Below are positions 30,962 to 38,123 of a stretch of DNA of 38,123 bases, piece after piece. Position 1 is the stretch's first letter, and each line of letters starts with the position of its first letter. The stretch spans positions 1-38,123 of the forward strand of contig JAPOPC010000061.1 in NCBI GenBank assembly GCA_026713105.1, read 5' to 3'. The notes below the pieces were generated by a model. That model was not told the origin of the DNA. It searched no databases and worked only from the letters and a program-made list of their open reading frames with translations. A program made the position numbers and the translations under genes. This stretch comes from Acidimicrobiaceae bacterium. Its GTDB lineage: Bacteria; Actinomycetota; Acidimicrobiia; Acidimicrobiales; Poriferisodalaceae.

Positions 30962-32133
30962 TGCCGTTGTCGGTGATCGGGATGATCGGCGTGTCGCCGC
31001 CCAAGGACGACTCGACGGTGCACGTCATCGAAGGCGGGCTGTCCCGCCAATTCCTCGAGGACTTCGCCAAGGCGCACGATGAGGCCGGCTTCGACCTGGT
31101 GCTGGTTGGCTACACCTCGACATCGGCAGACGGTTGGTCGGTGGCGACCCACGCCGCCTCGGTGACCGAACGGCTCGGCTACCTCGTCGCACACCGGCCG
31201 GGCTTCGTTGCCCCCACCCTGGCTGCCCGCAAGGCGGCGACGTTCGACCAGCTCAGCGGCGGGCGATTCGCGCTGCACATCATCGCCGGGGCCAGCGACA
31301 AGGACAATCAGCGCGACGGCGACTACCTGCCGAAAGCCGACCGATACGCCCGCGCCGGCGAGTACATCGACGTGATGCGTCGCACGTGGACGTCGCCGGA
31401 ACCATTCGACCACGAAGGGCCCTACTACCGGTTCAGCAATGTGCGCGCAGACGTGCAGCCGCTCCAGCAGCCGTCGCCGCCGATCTTCTTCGGCGGTTCC
31501 AGCGACGAAGCGCTGGAGATGGGAGCACAGCGCTGCGATGTGTACGCCATCTACGCAGAACCCCGCGCTGCTGTAGACGAGCGCTTCGCAGACTTCCGCC
31601 GTCGGGCCGCGGCGTACGGGCGCACGCCGCGCTTCTCGATCAGCGTTCGCCCCATCTTGGGAGACACCGAAGGCGAGGCGTGGGATCGGGCGAATCGCAT
31701 CTTGGGCGGCATCGAGGCTGCGGGGACCGACAAGCTGACCGTTGCGGGCAGTCATCGGGGCAAGCCGTATGACCGTGGCGGCGAACGAATGCTGGGCTAT
31801 GCCGCCGCGTCCGACGTGCACGACGAGCGGCTCTGGCTGAAGATCGCCGAGGCGACCGGTGCTCCCGGCAACACCTCGTGCCTCGTCGGCACGCCGGAAC
31901 AGGTAGCAGACTCGATCCTGCGCTACTACCGGCTCGGAATACCGGCGGGCGGCGGGGTGAGCGACGTGGGTTACGTACTGATCCGAGGCTTCGACCCCTT
32001 CAACGATGCCGTGGACTTCGGCCACGAGCTCATCCCCCGCATCAAGGCAGGTGTGGCCGAGATCGACGCCGCACCAGGCCACAGCGGGGCCGCTGCAGAG
32101 TCTGGTACGGCCGCCCTGGCCGCTGCCGACTGA
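30961..32133 (+). CDS. LLM class flavin-dependent monooxygenase, SsuD (alkanesulfonate monooxygenase)-like
   Basis: The GTG at 30961 gives 390 residues; the frame is open upstream inside the divergent P450 region but without family similarity. Motifs FDLVLVGYTSTSADGW, YLVAHRPGFVAPTLAARKAA, FDQLSGGRFALHIIAGASD, GDYLPKADRYARAGEYIDVM, PPIFFGGSSDEALEMGAQ and CLVGTPEQVADSILRYY match SsuD/NtaA-type two-component FMNH2 monooxygenases. SsuD releases sulfite from alkanesulfonates; relatives attack other small molecules. No SsuE-type flavin reductase is in the window and no sulfur-uptake genes are adjacent, so a carbon substrate is possible. The SDR gene follows 46 bp later and the acyl-CoA dehydrogenase after that. 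Confidence 0.88.
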   Translation: MPLSVIGMIGVSPPKDDSTVHVIEGGLSRQFLEDFAKAHDEAGFDLVLVGYTSTSADGWSVATHAASVTERLGYLVAHRPGFVAPTLAARKAATFDQLSGGRFALHIIAGASDKDNQRDGDYLPKADRYARAGEYIDVMRRTWTSPEPFDHEGPYYRFSNVRADVQPLQQPSPPIFFGGSSDEALEMGAQRCDVYAIYAEPRAAVDERFADFRRRAAAYGRTPRFSISVRPILGDTEGEAWDRANRILGGIEAAGTDKLTVAGSHRGKPYDRGGERMLGYAAASDVHDERLWLKIAEATGAPGNTSCLVGTPEQVADSILRYYRLGIPAGGGVSDVGYVLIRGFDPFNDAVDFGHELIPRIKAGVAEIDAAPGHSGAAAESGTAALAAAD

Positions 32134-32179
32134 GATACCGCAACGCCCTCGCTGGCACTGTCATCGATTGGAGAAGACC

Positions 32180-32971
32180 ATGCTCGATTTGGACCTGTCT
32201 GGACGCACGGCGCTCGTCACCGGCGCCAGCAAAGGCATCGGCGAGGCATCAGTGAGGCTGCTGGCTGACCACGGTGCCACCGTGGCGTTCTGCGCACGCG
32301 GTGCCGAAGCGGTGGACGCTTTGGCTGCATACTCGCCGCGATCAGGGTCAGGCTCGGTTCGGGGCTACACCGCCGACATGTCCGATGCGGACGCCACCCA
32401 GGCTTTCCTTGAGACGGCCACGGCCGAAGTCGGGTCTGCGGACATCCTCGTCAACAATGTCGGCGCCTCGCCGTCGCGCAATTTCCTGTACATGTCCGAC
32501 GACGACTGGACCGACCTGCACCAGCTCAACCTCATGTCGGCTGTGCGCTGCACGCGGCACTGCCTGCCGCACATGCGCAAGCAGAAATGGGGCCGGGTCA
32601 TCATGATCGCGACCGGGGCGGCCTTCTCCCCCAACGCAGCGCTCATCGACTACGCCGCCACCAAGGCCGCGATGGTGGCCACAGCGAAGGCGCTGGCCGG
32701 AAAATACGGCGCTGACAACGTGCTCACCAACACTGTCATCCCGGGGCTCATCCGCACCGACATGTGGGAGCGAGCAGCCGCGGAGATCGCGGAGGCCAAC
32801 GACACCGACGCCGAGGCGATCTTCGCCCGCAACTCCACCGGCGTTCCCCAAGGCCGCTATGGCACGTCAGAAGAGGTCGCGTCCGGCGTGGTGTTCTTGG
32901 CGAGCAACGCCGCCAACTACATCAACGGCACCTGCCTGACGATCGACGGCGGCGTCGGCACCCACGTCTGA
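32180..32971 (+). CDS. SDR family NAD(P)-dependent oxidoreductase
   Basis: 263 residues from an ATG at 32180 with GGAGAAG just upstream. SDR motifs are TGASKGIG (14-21), NNVG (92-95), Tyr158/Lys162 (YAATK) and IDGGVG at the end. The position expected for the catalytic Ser, 13 residues before the Tyr, is Thr145 (IATGAA), a conservative change. It probably oxidises or reduces an alcohol/ketone in the path between the upstream monooxygenase and the acyl-CoA dehydrogenase. A nested hairpin (33036-33071) separates it from the next gene. Substrate unknown. Confidence 0.9.
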   Translation: MLDLDLSGRTALVTGASKGIGEASVRLLADHGATVAFCARGAEAVDALAAYSPRSGSGSVRGYTADMSDADATQAFLETATAEVGSADILVNNVGASPSRNFLYMSDDDWTDLHQLNLMSAVRCTRHCLPHMRKQKWGRVIMIATGAAFSPNAALIDYAATKAAMVATAKALAGKYGADNVLTNTVIPGLIRTDMWERAAAEIAEANDTDAEAIFARNSTGVPQGRYGTSEEVASGVVFLASNAANYINGTCLTIDGGVGTHV

Positions 32972-33013
32972 GCCGGCGGCCATTCACGCCGACCGCAGCA
33001 AACGATCGCGGCC

Positions 33014-33071
33014 CTGAAACTTCGCGCAGCCGCGGGCTAGCTTTCGGGGCGCAGAGGCGCCCACCGCTAGC
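33014..33071 (+). promoter_or_regulatory. Nested hairpin and candidate promoter before the acyl-CoA dehydrogenase gene
   Basis: An inner stem GGGCGC (33047-33052) / GCGCCC (33057-33062) with loop AGAG is enclosed by GCTAGC at 33036-33041 and GCTAGC at 33066-33071, which can pair because the hexamer is self-complementary. The 5' GCTAGC overlaps TAGCTT (33038-33043), a TANNNT -10 with a weak CTGAAA (33014-33019) 18 bp upstream. It could be a terminator for the SDR gene or a folded 5' leader for the next gene. Confidence 0.4.
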
Positions 33072-33120
33072 AGGGCGCCAAGCCGGCCAACGAACTCACC
33101 GACGAAACAGGAGCACCGAC

Positions 33121-34359
33121 ATGGCGCACGCTTACACCGACAAAGGCCTCGAGATGCAGGAGGCCGTGCAGTCGTTCATGGACGACCACATCTATCCCAA
33201 CGAGCAGGAGTACCACGAGCAGTACGCCGAACTCGCTGCCGCTGGAGACGTGCACGCCACTCCGGCGATCATGGAGAAGCTCAAGGCGGCTGCCCGTGAA
33301 CGAGGCCTGTGGAATCTGTTCATCCCCCACCTCGACCCACAGGCGCCCGGCACCAAGCTTTCCAACCTGGACTACTCACCGATTTCAGAGCAACTCGGCA
33401 AGGTCACGTTCAGCTCTGAGGCGCTGAACTGCTCCGCTCCCGACACCGGCAACATGGAGATCCTGAACCTCTATGGCTCCGAGCGGGTCAAGCAGCAGTA
33501 CCTGGCGCCACTGCTCGAAGGCGAAATCCGCTCGACGTTCTCGATGACCGAGCCCGAGGTCGCCAGTTCGGACGCCTCCAACATTCGACTGCGGATCGAC
33601 CGCGACGGCGACGAATACGTGCTGAACGGGCGCAAGTGGTTCTCCTCGAACGCCCTGCGGCCAGAGTGCCAGGTGCTCATCGTGATGGGCAAGAACGATC
33701 CTGACGGCCCGCGACACCGCCAGCAGTCGATGATCGTGGTCCCCCGCCACGCCGAGGGCATCACCGTGGATCGCGACCCGCTGGTGTTCGGTTTCCACGA
33801 CCGGGGCGGCCACCCCGAGCTCGTGTACGAGAACGTGCGCGTGCCCGAGGACCACATCCTCGGCGGCGAAGGCGAAGGCTTCGCCATCAGCCAGGCACGG
33901 CTCGGCCCGGGCCGCATCCACCACTGCATGCGTTCGATCGGCGTCGCCGAGCGGGCGCTGGAGTACATGTGCAAGCGGGCTCTCGAGCGCGAGACGTTCG
34001 GCAAGCCGGTCGCCCAGCAGGGTCTGATCCAGGACTGGATCGCCGATGCCCGCATCGAGATCGACCAGTCCCGCGAGTACGTGCTACACGTGGCGCACCT
34101 CATGGACACCATCGGAAACAAGGCCGCTGCCCAGGAGATCTCGGGCATCAAGGTCGCCGTGCCGAACATGGCGCTCAAGGTCATCGACCGGGCGATCCAA
34201 GTGCATGGCGCCGGCGGCGTGACGCAGTTCTTCCCGCTGGCCGAGATGTACGCACACATGCGCACGTTGCGGATTGCGGACGGCCCCGACGAGGTCCACA
34301 AGATGACCATCGCCCGCCGCGAACTCCGCCGCCACGATCCCGACTTCAGGATGTCGTAA
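33121..34359 (+). CDS. Acyl-CoA dehydrogenase (ACAD10/11-like FadE)
   Basis: The ATG at 33121 has AGGAG exactly 7 nt upstream and gives 412 residues; earlier in-frame sequence is not coding-like. Motifs are FSMTEPEVASSDASNIRLRI, LNGRKWFSSNA, GFAISQARLGPGRIHHCMRS, RETFGKPVAQQGLIQDWIAD and the C-terminal RIADGPDEVHK typical of the ACAD10/ACAD11 group. It introduces a 2,3-double bond into an acyl-CoA, with FAD, in beta-oxidation. ACAD10/11 relatives prefer long, branched or hydroxylated acyl chains. It is the last gene of a likely SsuD-like/SDR/FadE unit and ends in a strong hairpin whose loop is the stop codon plus one base. Confidence 0.93.
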   Translation: MAHAYTDKGLEMQEAVQSFMDDHIYPNEQEYHEQYAELAAAGDVHATPAIMEKLKAAARERGLWNLFIPHLDPQAPGTKLSNLDYSPISEQLGKVTFSSEALNCSAPDTGNMEILNLYGSERVKQQYLAPLLEGEIRSTFSMTEPEVASSDASNIRLRIDRDGDEYVLNGRKWFSSNALRPECQVLIVMGKNDPDGPRHRQQSMIVVPRHAEGITVDRDPLVFGFHDRGGHPELVYENVRVPEDHILGGEGEGFAISQARLGPGRIHHCMRSIGVAERALEYMCKRALERETFGKPVAQQGLIQDWIADARIEIDQSREYVLHVAHLMDTIGNKAAAQEISGIKVAVPNMALKVIDRAIQVHGAGGVTQFFPLAEMYAHMRTLRIADGPDEVHKMTIARRELRRHDPDFRMS

Positions 34360-34370
34360 GACATCCGGAA
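34345..34370. terminator. Hairpin at the convergent acyl-CoA dehydrogenase/nitroreductase junction
   Basis: GGATGTC (34349-34355) and GACATCC (34360-34366) form a perfect 7-bp stem around GTAA, and after one mismatch three more pairs (TTC/GAA) extend it to 34345-34370. The TAA stop (34357-34359) of the acyl-CoA dehydrogenase is in the loop. A second weaker hairpin with GTGTC/GACAC arms lies at about 34386-34400 over the nitroreductase stop. Confidence 0.5.
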
Positions 34371-34390
34371 CATCAGACCCAGAAGGTGTC

Positions 34391-35296
34391 TTAGGACACT
34401 TCGAGCTGCTGAGCCAGAGAGTCCAGCGTGCGTCGCACCTCGGCCAATGCCGTCGACGGGTCGTCGCCGGGATCGACCAACGCGTGGAGACGCAGCCGGG
34501 TTCCCCCCGGCACCTGCTCGAGGTCGAATCGCCAGTGGTCGGGTGGCGAGTCGAGCGATTCGATGGCAGCCCGAACCGCGTCGGGTTTGGCCTTGAGATC
34601 GACTTCGTCGACGACGCCCGGTCCGCGCTGCGTCTTGGTCCGGCCGTAGCGATCGAAGTAGGAGATGTCGCGGGCCGCGTAGCGCCGCGCCGTCGGCTTG
34701 AAATCGGTGCCGATCGTGTAGGCGACCGGGAAGAGGCAAATCTGGGACACGTGGTCCGGCAGTTCCAGCAGCTCAGCCACTGCCGACGCTTCGTTGAGAT
34801 ACATCGTGGTCCAGACGGTCCCCAGGCCTCGGCTTCGGAGCGCGACCATGAAGCTCCAAGCCGACTGGATCACCGAGTCGAACAGCCCAGGCCGTCCGCT
34901 GCCGTCATGGCGTCCGAGAATCGTGGGGATGACAAGCGCCGGGGTCCTGGCGATGTTCTCGCCGAGATGGCGAGCACCGGCCATCAGTCGTTCGTTCTGG
35001 TGGCCGCTGCCTTCCAGCCGCTTCGCCGTCTCGATGACCCAGTCGACGCCGGCCGACAGGTAGAGCTCGGCCAGCCGATCCTTGGTCTCTTGATCTCTGA
35101 TGATCATCCACCGACGGCTGCCGTTGTTCCCTCCGGTCGGTGCCTGTTCGGCGACGTCGATGCAGTCGAGGATGACCTGATCATCCACCTCCCGGTCGAA
35201 GTCGAGACGTTGGCGCACACCCCGGGTCGTCATCAACGCGTGATCGACGATTGCTTGATAGGCGGGTGTGCCCGGTGCGAAGGCCGGCTCAGCCAT
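34391..35296 (-). CDS. Nitroreductase-family protein with a C-terminal SRPBCC-like extension
   Basis: 301 residues from an ATG at 35296. The first ~215 residues match the FMN-dependent nitroreductase fold: TTRGVRQRLDFDREV (23-37), EQAPTGGNNGSRRW (50-63), IQSAWSFMVALRSRGLGTVWTT (142-163, the dimer-contact helix) and LFPVAYTIG (188-196). After YFDRYGR (213-219) an ~80-residue tail (about 221-301) with VVDEVDLKAKP, DHWRF, GTRLRLHALVDP and LDSLAQQLE looks like the last half of an SRPBCC/polyketide-cyclase domain. Nitroreductases reduce nitro groups, quinones or C=C bonds with NAD(P)H. The tail is unusual and may bind a hydrophobic ligand. Convergent with the acyl-CoA dehydrogenase and divergent from the PhyH gene. 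Confidence 0.82.
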   Translation of the reverse strand: MAEPAFAPGTPAYQAIVDHALMTTRGVRQRLDFDREVDDQVILDCIDVAEQAPTGGNNGSRRWMIIRDQETKDRLAELYLSAGVDWVIETAKRLEGSGHQNERLMAGARHLGENIARTPALVIPTILGRHDGSGRPGLFDSVIQSAWSFMVALRSRGLGTVWTTMYLNEASAVAELLELPDHVSQICLFPVAYTIGTDFKPTARRYAARDISYFDRYGRTKTQRGPGVVDEVDLKAKPDAVRAAIESLDSPPDHWRFDLEQVPGGTRLRLHALVDPGDDPSTALAEVRRTLDSLAQQLEVS

Positions 35297-35466
35297 CAGC
35301 TTCGATGCTCGCTCAACTGAAGATCGCTCACGTCAACATTCCTCCGGCTGGCCGTTCGTTGGCCGTACTCGACGACGCTCGCCTCGAGGGTAGTCATGTG
35401 GCTCTTTGGGGCTCTCAGCGTGCTCCCGCTCGACGGAACACTCCCGGTGTCCGAAGCGCACCCAAC

Positions 35467-35479
35467 TAGCTTGGCGTCA
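35467..35479 (+). promoter_or_regulatory. -10 box TAGCTT with leaderless ATG start
   Basis: TAGCTT (35467-35472) is followed by 6 nt and the ATG at 35479. No ribosome binding site is visible in these 6 nt, so the mRNA probably starts at or next to the A of ATG. Confidence 0.45.
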
Positions 35480-36315
35480 TGCTCGCCGATGGCGATGTTG
35501 AGTCGTTCTACGCCGACGGATTTGTCACCGTCGACTCATTGATCGACCTGGACGTGATCGAACCGCTCAAGGAGCGATTCGAGCGGCTCTTCCGGGGCGA
35601 ATTCGAGACGGGCATCTCCCCCGACGAAGTCAATTGGCTCGAAGGCCGCAGCGACCAGTGGCTCACTCGGCAGATCTGCAACGGCTGGAAGGCCGATCGG
35701 CTGATTGCTTCGACCGTGCTCGACGCTCGCCTGGGTGAGGCGATTGCCGTGCTGGCGGGCTGGCCCGGCGCCCGCATCATCCAGGACAACGTCCTGTGGA
35801 AGCCTCCTGGCGCTCGGTCGCTGGGATTCCACCGCGACAACGCTTACCTGGCTTGGTACGCGCCGACCGAGATGTTCTCGTGCTGGATAGCCCTCGACGA
35901 CACGGTGGCTGGCGGTGGGACCATGGAAATCGCCCGGGGATCGCACCGCTGGCCCGCACACGGCGACTTGTTCGGCGAGTTTCATGCCCCCGACGACTAC
36001 CGGGCGACGGTCGCCGCGGCAGCGAAGACGACGGGCGCTGATCTCGACATCGCACCGGTGGAGGTGCCCGCCGGCGGCGGTTCGTTCCATCACGGTTGGG
36101 CCTGGCACGGGTCGGGGCCGAACGATTCCGACCGGCACCGGCGGGCGCTCGTGCTGCACTGCGCCTCGAGCGAGGCCCGATTCAACCGCGCCGGCTTCGG
36201 CGAGGGCAACGGACCGATCTACTCCCGTTATGCACGGCTCACCGACGACGAAATGGACGAGAACCACTTCCCGATCCTGTGGCGGCGTGACGGCTACCGA
36301 ACGCCCGGGATCTAG
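35479..36315 (+). CDS. Phytanoyl-CoA dioxygenase (PhyH) family Fe(II)/2-oxoglutarate-dependent oxygenase
   Basis: 278 residues from an ATG at 35479. The jelly-roll iron site is GFHRDNAY with His118 and Asp120, and the distal His210 in GWAWHGSGPN; Arg221 or Arg222 is placed to bind 2-oxoglutarate. GGGTMEIARGSHRWP (145-159) and VPAGGGSFHHGW are typical family segments. It should hydroxylate an alkyl carbon of a CoA ester or small molecule, using O2 and 2-oxoglutarate. It lies 62 bp before the Rieske alpha gene but that gene has its own palindromic promoter region. Substrate unknown; a branched or isoprenoid acid is one option. Confidence 0.9.
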   Translation: MLADGDVESFYADGFVTVDSLIDLDVIEPLKERFERLFRGEFETGISPDEVNWLEGRSDQWLTRQICNGWKADRLIASTVLDARLGEAIAVLAGWPGARIIQDNVLWKPPGARSLGFHRDNAYLAWYAPTEMFSCWIALDDTVAGGGTMEIARGSHRWPAHGDLFGEFHAPDDYRATVAAAAKTTGADLDIAPVEVPAGGGSFHHGWAWHGSGPNDSDRHRRALVLHCASSEARFNRAGFGEGNGPIYSRYARLTDDEMDENHFPILWRRDGYRTPGI

Positions 36316-36329
36316 GGCATATCAGCGGC

Positions 36330-36354
36330 GAACGGGCGTGAACGCCTAGCGTTC
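36330..36354 (+). promoter_or_regulatory. Nested palindrome over a TAGCGT -10 box before the Rieske alpha gene
   Basis: GAACG (36330-36334) pairs with CGTTC (36350-36354), and inside it GGCGT (36335-36339) pairs with ACGCC (36342-36346). The TANNNT hexamer TAGCGT (36347-36352) lies in the downstream arm. A repressor bound here would block the -10. A GAGGGGGA ribosome site follows at 36364-36371. Confidence 0.45.
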
Positions 36355-36377
36355 GATGACATCGAGGGGGAACATCG

Positions 36378-37676
36378 ATGGCGCTGACAGTGCAGAGCTC
36401 ATCGGCCGTGAACGACTACCGGCACCTTGTGCAGGACGATCGCGTCCACGGCAGCCTGTACACCGATCCGGGCGTTTTCGCGGACGAGATGGAGCGGATC
36501 TTCACCGACGGCTGGGTCTTCGTCGGACACGAGTCCGAAGTACCCGACATCGGCGATTGGGTCACCCGGCGGCTGGGCAACGAGCCCGTGCTCATGGTGC
36601 GCAACCGTGACGGCGCTATCAGCGTGGTCGCAAACCGCTGCGCTCATCGCGGCACCACCCTGTGCCCGCAGAACGACGGGAACAATCGCAACTTCCGCTG
36701 CTCGTACCACGGGTGGACCTACGACCTCGACGGCACGCTGCTCGGTGTTCCTGGGCCGAAGGGCTTTCACAAGGACACCGCCGATCTGGGGCTCGACCGC
36801 CCCGGCCAAGTCGACGGCTACCGGGGCTTCGTGTTCGCCAATCGCAGCGGCACCGCAGGTCCGCTCAGCGACCATCTCGGTGCAGGCGGCACCGATCTCA
36901 TCGACCGTACGTCAAACATGTCGCCCACGGGCCGCGTCCGCCTGCAGGCCGGCTGGATCGGCCAGCGGGTCGACTCGAACTGGAAGATGTGGCCCGAGAG
37001 CGACCACGACGGCTACCACCTCAATTTCACTCATGCGTCGATGGCCCGGGCAGTCCCTGACACCTACTACGACGAGATCGTGATGACCGGCGAGGAGGCC
37101 TCGCAGTCCGCGACGCGCGCCTACGACGGGGGCCATCTCGAACTCGACTTCCGCCGGAGCTACACCGCTGAGCTGGCATGGCTCGGCACCACCCGTGAAA
37201 AGGTCGCCGACTACTGCGAGGCCCTCGAGCGGTCCTACGGACCCGAGAAGGCTAAGACGATCATGTGGGACGGGCCGCCGCACGCACTGGTGTTCCCGAA
37301 CCTGTTCCTGGCTGAGATGAACATCGCCCGGATCGAGCCGGTCTCGCCGGGCGTCACAGTGCACCACCACACTCCCCTGCTGGTCGAGGGCACCGATGAG
37401 AGCGTCAACCGGCGACTCGTGCTGCAGTCTGAAGCGGCGATGGGCCCCGCATCGTTCTTCCTGACCGACGACGCGGTCATCGCCGAGCGCATGCACCAGG
37501 CCTTCGAAGGCGCCGCTGTCGGAGACAACGGCTGGGTCGATCTCAGCCGGGGCCTCGAACGCGAGCACGTCGAAGACGGGCAGCGCTGGAGCGACATAAC
37601 CGACGAGACCACCAATCGCGGTTTCTGGCACCACTACCGCGATGTCATGGTGAACAGTCCGCACAACGGAGCCTGA
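36378..37676 (+). CDS. Aromatic ring-hydroxylating dioxygenase, alpha subunit (Rieske)
   Basis: 432 residues from an ATG at 36378 with a GAGGGGGA site about 7 nt upstream. Rieske cluster: Cys88 and His90 (CAH), Cys108 and His111 (CSYHGW). Mononuclear iron: Asp211, His214 and His219 in ESDHDGYHLNFTH, the DxxH(x4)H spacing of naphthalene-dioxygenase-type enzymes. The N-terminus VNDYRHLVQDDRVHGSLYTD and the 432-residue length fit the two-subunit family. It adds O2 to an aromatic or unsaturated ring, giving a cis-diol. A beta-subunit gene starts 9 bp later; no ferredoxin or reductase gene is visible before the edge. Together with the palindrome upstream, an inducible operon is likely. Confidence 0.93.
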   Translation: MALTVQSSSAVNDYRHLVQDDRVHGSLYTDPGVFADEMERIFTDGWVFVGHESEVPDIGDWVTRRLGNEPVLMVRNRDGAISVVANRCAHRGTTLCPQNDGNNRNFRCSYHGWTYDLDGTLLGVPGPKGFHKDTADLGLDRPGQVDGYRGFVFANRSGTAGPLSDHLGAGGTDLIDRTSNMSPTGRVRLQAGWIGQRVDSNWKMWPESDHDGYHLNFTHASMARAVPDTYYDEIVMTGEEASQSATRAYDGGHLELDFRRSYTAELAWLGTTREKVADYCEALERSYGPEKAKTIMWDGPPHALVFPNLFLAEMNIARIEPVSPGVTVHHHTPLLVEGTDESVNRRLVLQSEAAMGPASFFLTDDAVIAERMHQAFEGAAVGDNGWVDLSRGLEREHVEDGQRWSDITDETTNRGFWHHYRDVMVNSPHNGA

Positions 37677-37685
37677 GCAGTCGCC

Positions 37686-38123
37686 GTGGCGACCGTCGAC
37701 GAGCCGACGCGCCGTGACATCGAGGCATTCGTGTACCTCGAAGCCCGGCTCGCGGACGAGTCCCGCTATGACGAGTGGGAAGCATTGATCACCGACGACA
37801 TGCACTACTGGGTGCCATTCGGTCCCGGCGACTACGAACCCGGCACCCGAGTCAGCTACATCAACGACAACCGGGCCCGCCTGGGCACCCGCATCCGCCA
37901 GCTCGCAACCGGCGTCCATCACGCACAGGACCCTCCGTCGTCCATGCGCCGGGTCGTGTCGAACATCGAGATCCTGAGCGCCGACGGCGACGAGTACGAC
38001 GTCGGCAGCAACTTCGTGCTCTACGAGCACGCAGTCCAGGCCACCGGTCATCTGCGCCTGTGGGCGGGACGGGCGACACATCGCTTGCGGCGCACGCCCG
38101 ACGGCCTGCGCATGGCCGCTAAG
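37686..38123 (+). CDS. Aromatic ring-hydroxylating dioxygenase, beta subunit, partial, C-terminus off the right edge
   Basis: Reading from the GTG at 37686, 9 bp after the alpha-subunit stop, gives 146 codons open to the window end. The N-terminus IEAFVYLEARLADESRYDEW (12-31) followed by ALITDDMHYWVPF is the standard beta-subunit start (SnoaL/NTF2 fold). RVSYINDNRARLGTRI and VVSNIEIL are further matches. The beta subunit mainly stabilises the alpha3-beta3 hexamer. Missing are the last ~20-40 residues. Coupled to the alpha subunit by position. Confidence 0.9.
   Translation, partial: MATVDEPTRRDIEAFVYLEARLADESRYDEWEALITDDMHYWVPFGPGDYEPGTRVSYINDNRARLGTRIRQLATGVHHAQDPPSSMRRVVSNIEILSADGDEYDVGSNFVLYEHAVQATGHLRLWAGRATHRLRRTPDGLRMAAK

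Noticed and set aside
1..38123. tRNA, rRNA, CRISPR array, insertion sequence or prophage
   Set aside because: No cloverleaf-like segments, regularly spaced repeats, transposase or phage proteins were recognised by eye; a tRNAscan or CRISPR search was not possible here.

Overview
The window is about 38 kb of GC-rich (roughly two-thirds G+C by eye), densely packed bacterial DNA. It holds 33 recognisable protein genes, two of them cut by the window edges, plus one 21-codon mini-ORF and one gene remnant. Luciferase-like monooxygenases, SDRs, acyl-CoA dehydrogenases and CaiB/BaiF CoA-transferases are abundant. Many GTG starts, TANNNT -10 boxes placed 6-7 nt before start codons, and GTGA/ATGA gene overlaps also point to an actinobacterium, perhaps Acidimicrobiia-like. 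That assignment is inference: there is no rRNA or other marker gene here. I see no tRNA, rRNA, CRISPR, transposase or phage gene, no dedicated transcription regulator, and no gene-free stretch over 300 bp.

Left part (1-13.7 kb). Two overlapping CaiB/BaiF CoA-transferases (-) diverge from a limonene-epoxide-hydrolase-like gene, an SDR and a D-aminoacylase-like amidohydrolase (+). A SnoaL-like protein and a class I aminotransferase (-) follow, then a solitary ABC ATPase (+), a luciferase-like oxidoreductase, a YgjP-type metallopeptidase, an acyl-CoA carboxylase carboxyltransferase subunit and an acyl-CoA dehydrogenase (all -). A 20-residue remnant of an acyl-CoA ligase C-terminus lies between the last two.

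Middle (13.8-24.1 kb, +). A LimB-like luciferase-family monooxygenase and a one-component-type Rieske oxygenase are followed by a tight operon: cupin, SDR, ThDP enzyme, mini-ORF, FAD/2Fe-2S fusion subunit, molybdenum hydroxylase large subunit and a two-domain extradiol-dioxygenase-like VOC protein. From the SDR onward every junction is a 4-bp overlap. The set looks like a pathway that hydroxylates a ring or heterocycle, oxidises an alcohol, does C-C chemistry on a 2-oxo acid and cleaves a ring. The substrate is not deducible from sequence.

Right part (24.1-38.1 kb). A second overlapping operon (-) encodes a YtcJ-like amidohydrolase, an SDR, an ERG4/ERG24-type sterol reductase and a COG0523/CobW GTPase, an unusual combination. 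Then come a P450 and luciferase-like pair (-), an SsuD-like monooxygenase, SDR and acyl-CoA dehydrogenase (+), a nitroreductase with a C-terminal extension (-), a PhyH-family dioxygenase, and a Rieske dioxygenase alpha/beta pair (+) whose beta subunit runs off the right edge.

Together the genes look like a broad catabolic island for terpenoid, steroid or aromatic carbon: oxygenases, then dehydrogenases, then CoA activation and beta-oxidation. Non-coding structure includes hairpins at all four convergent junctions with the stop codon in or at the loop, a 12-bp promoter element shared by two genes, apparently leaderless starts, and a palindrome over the -10 of the Rieske alpha gene.
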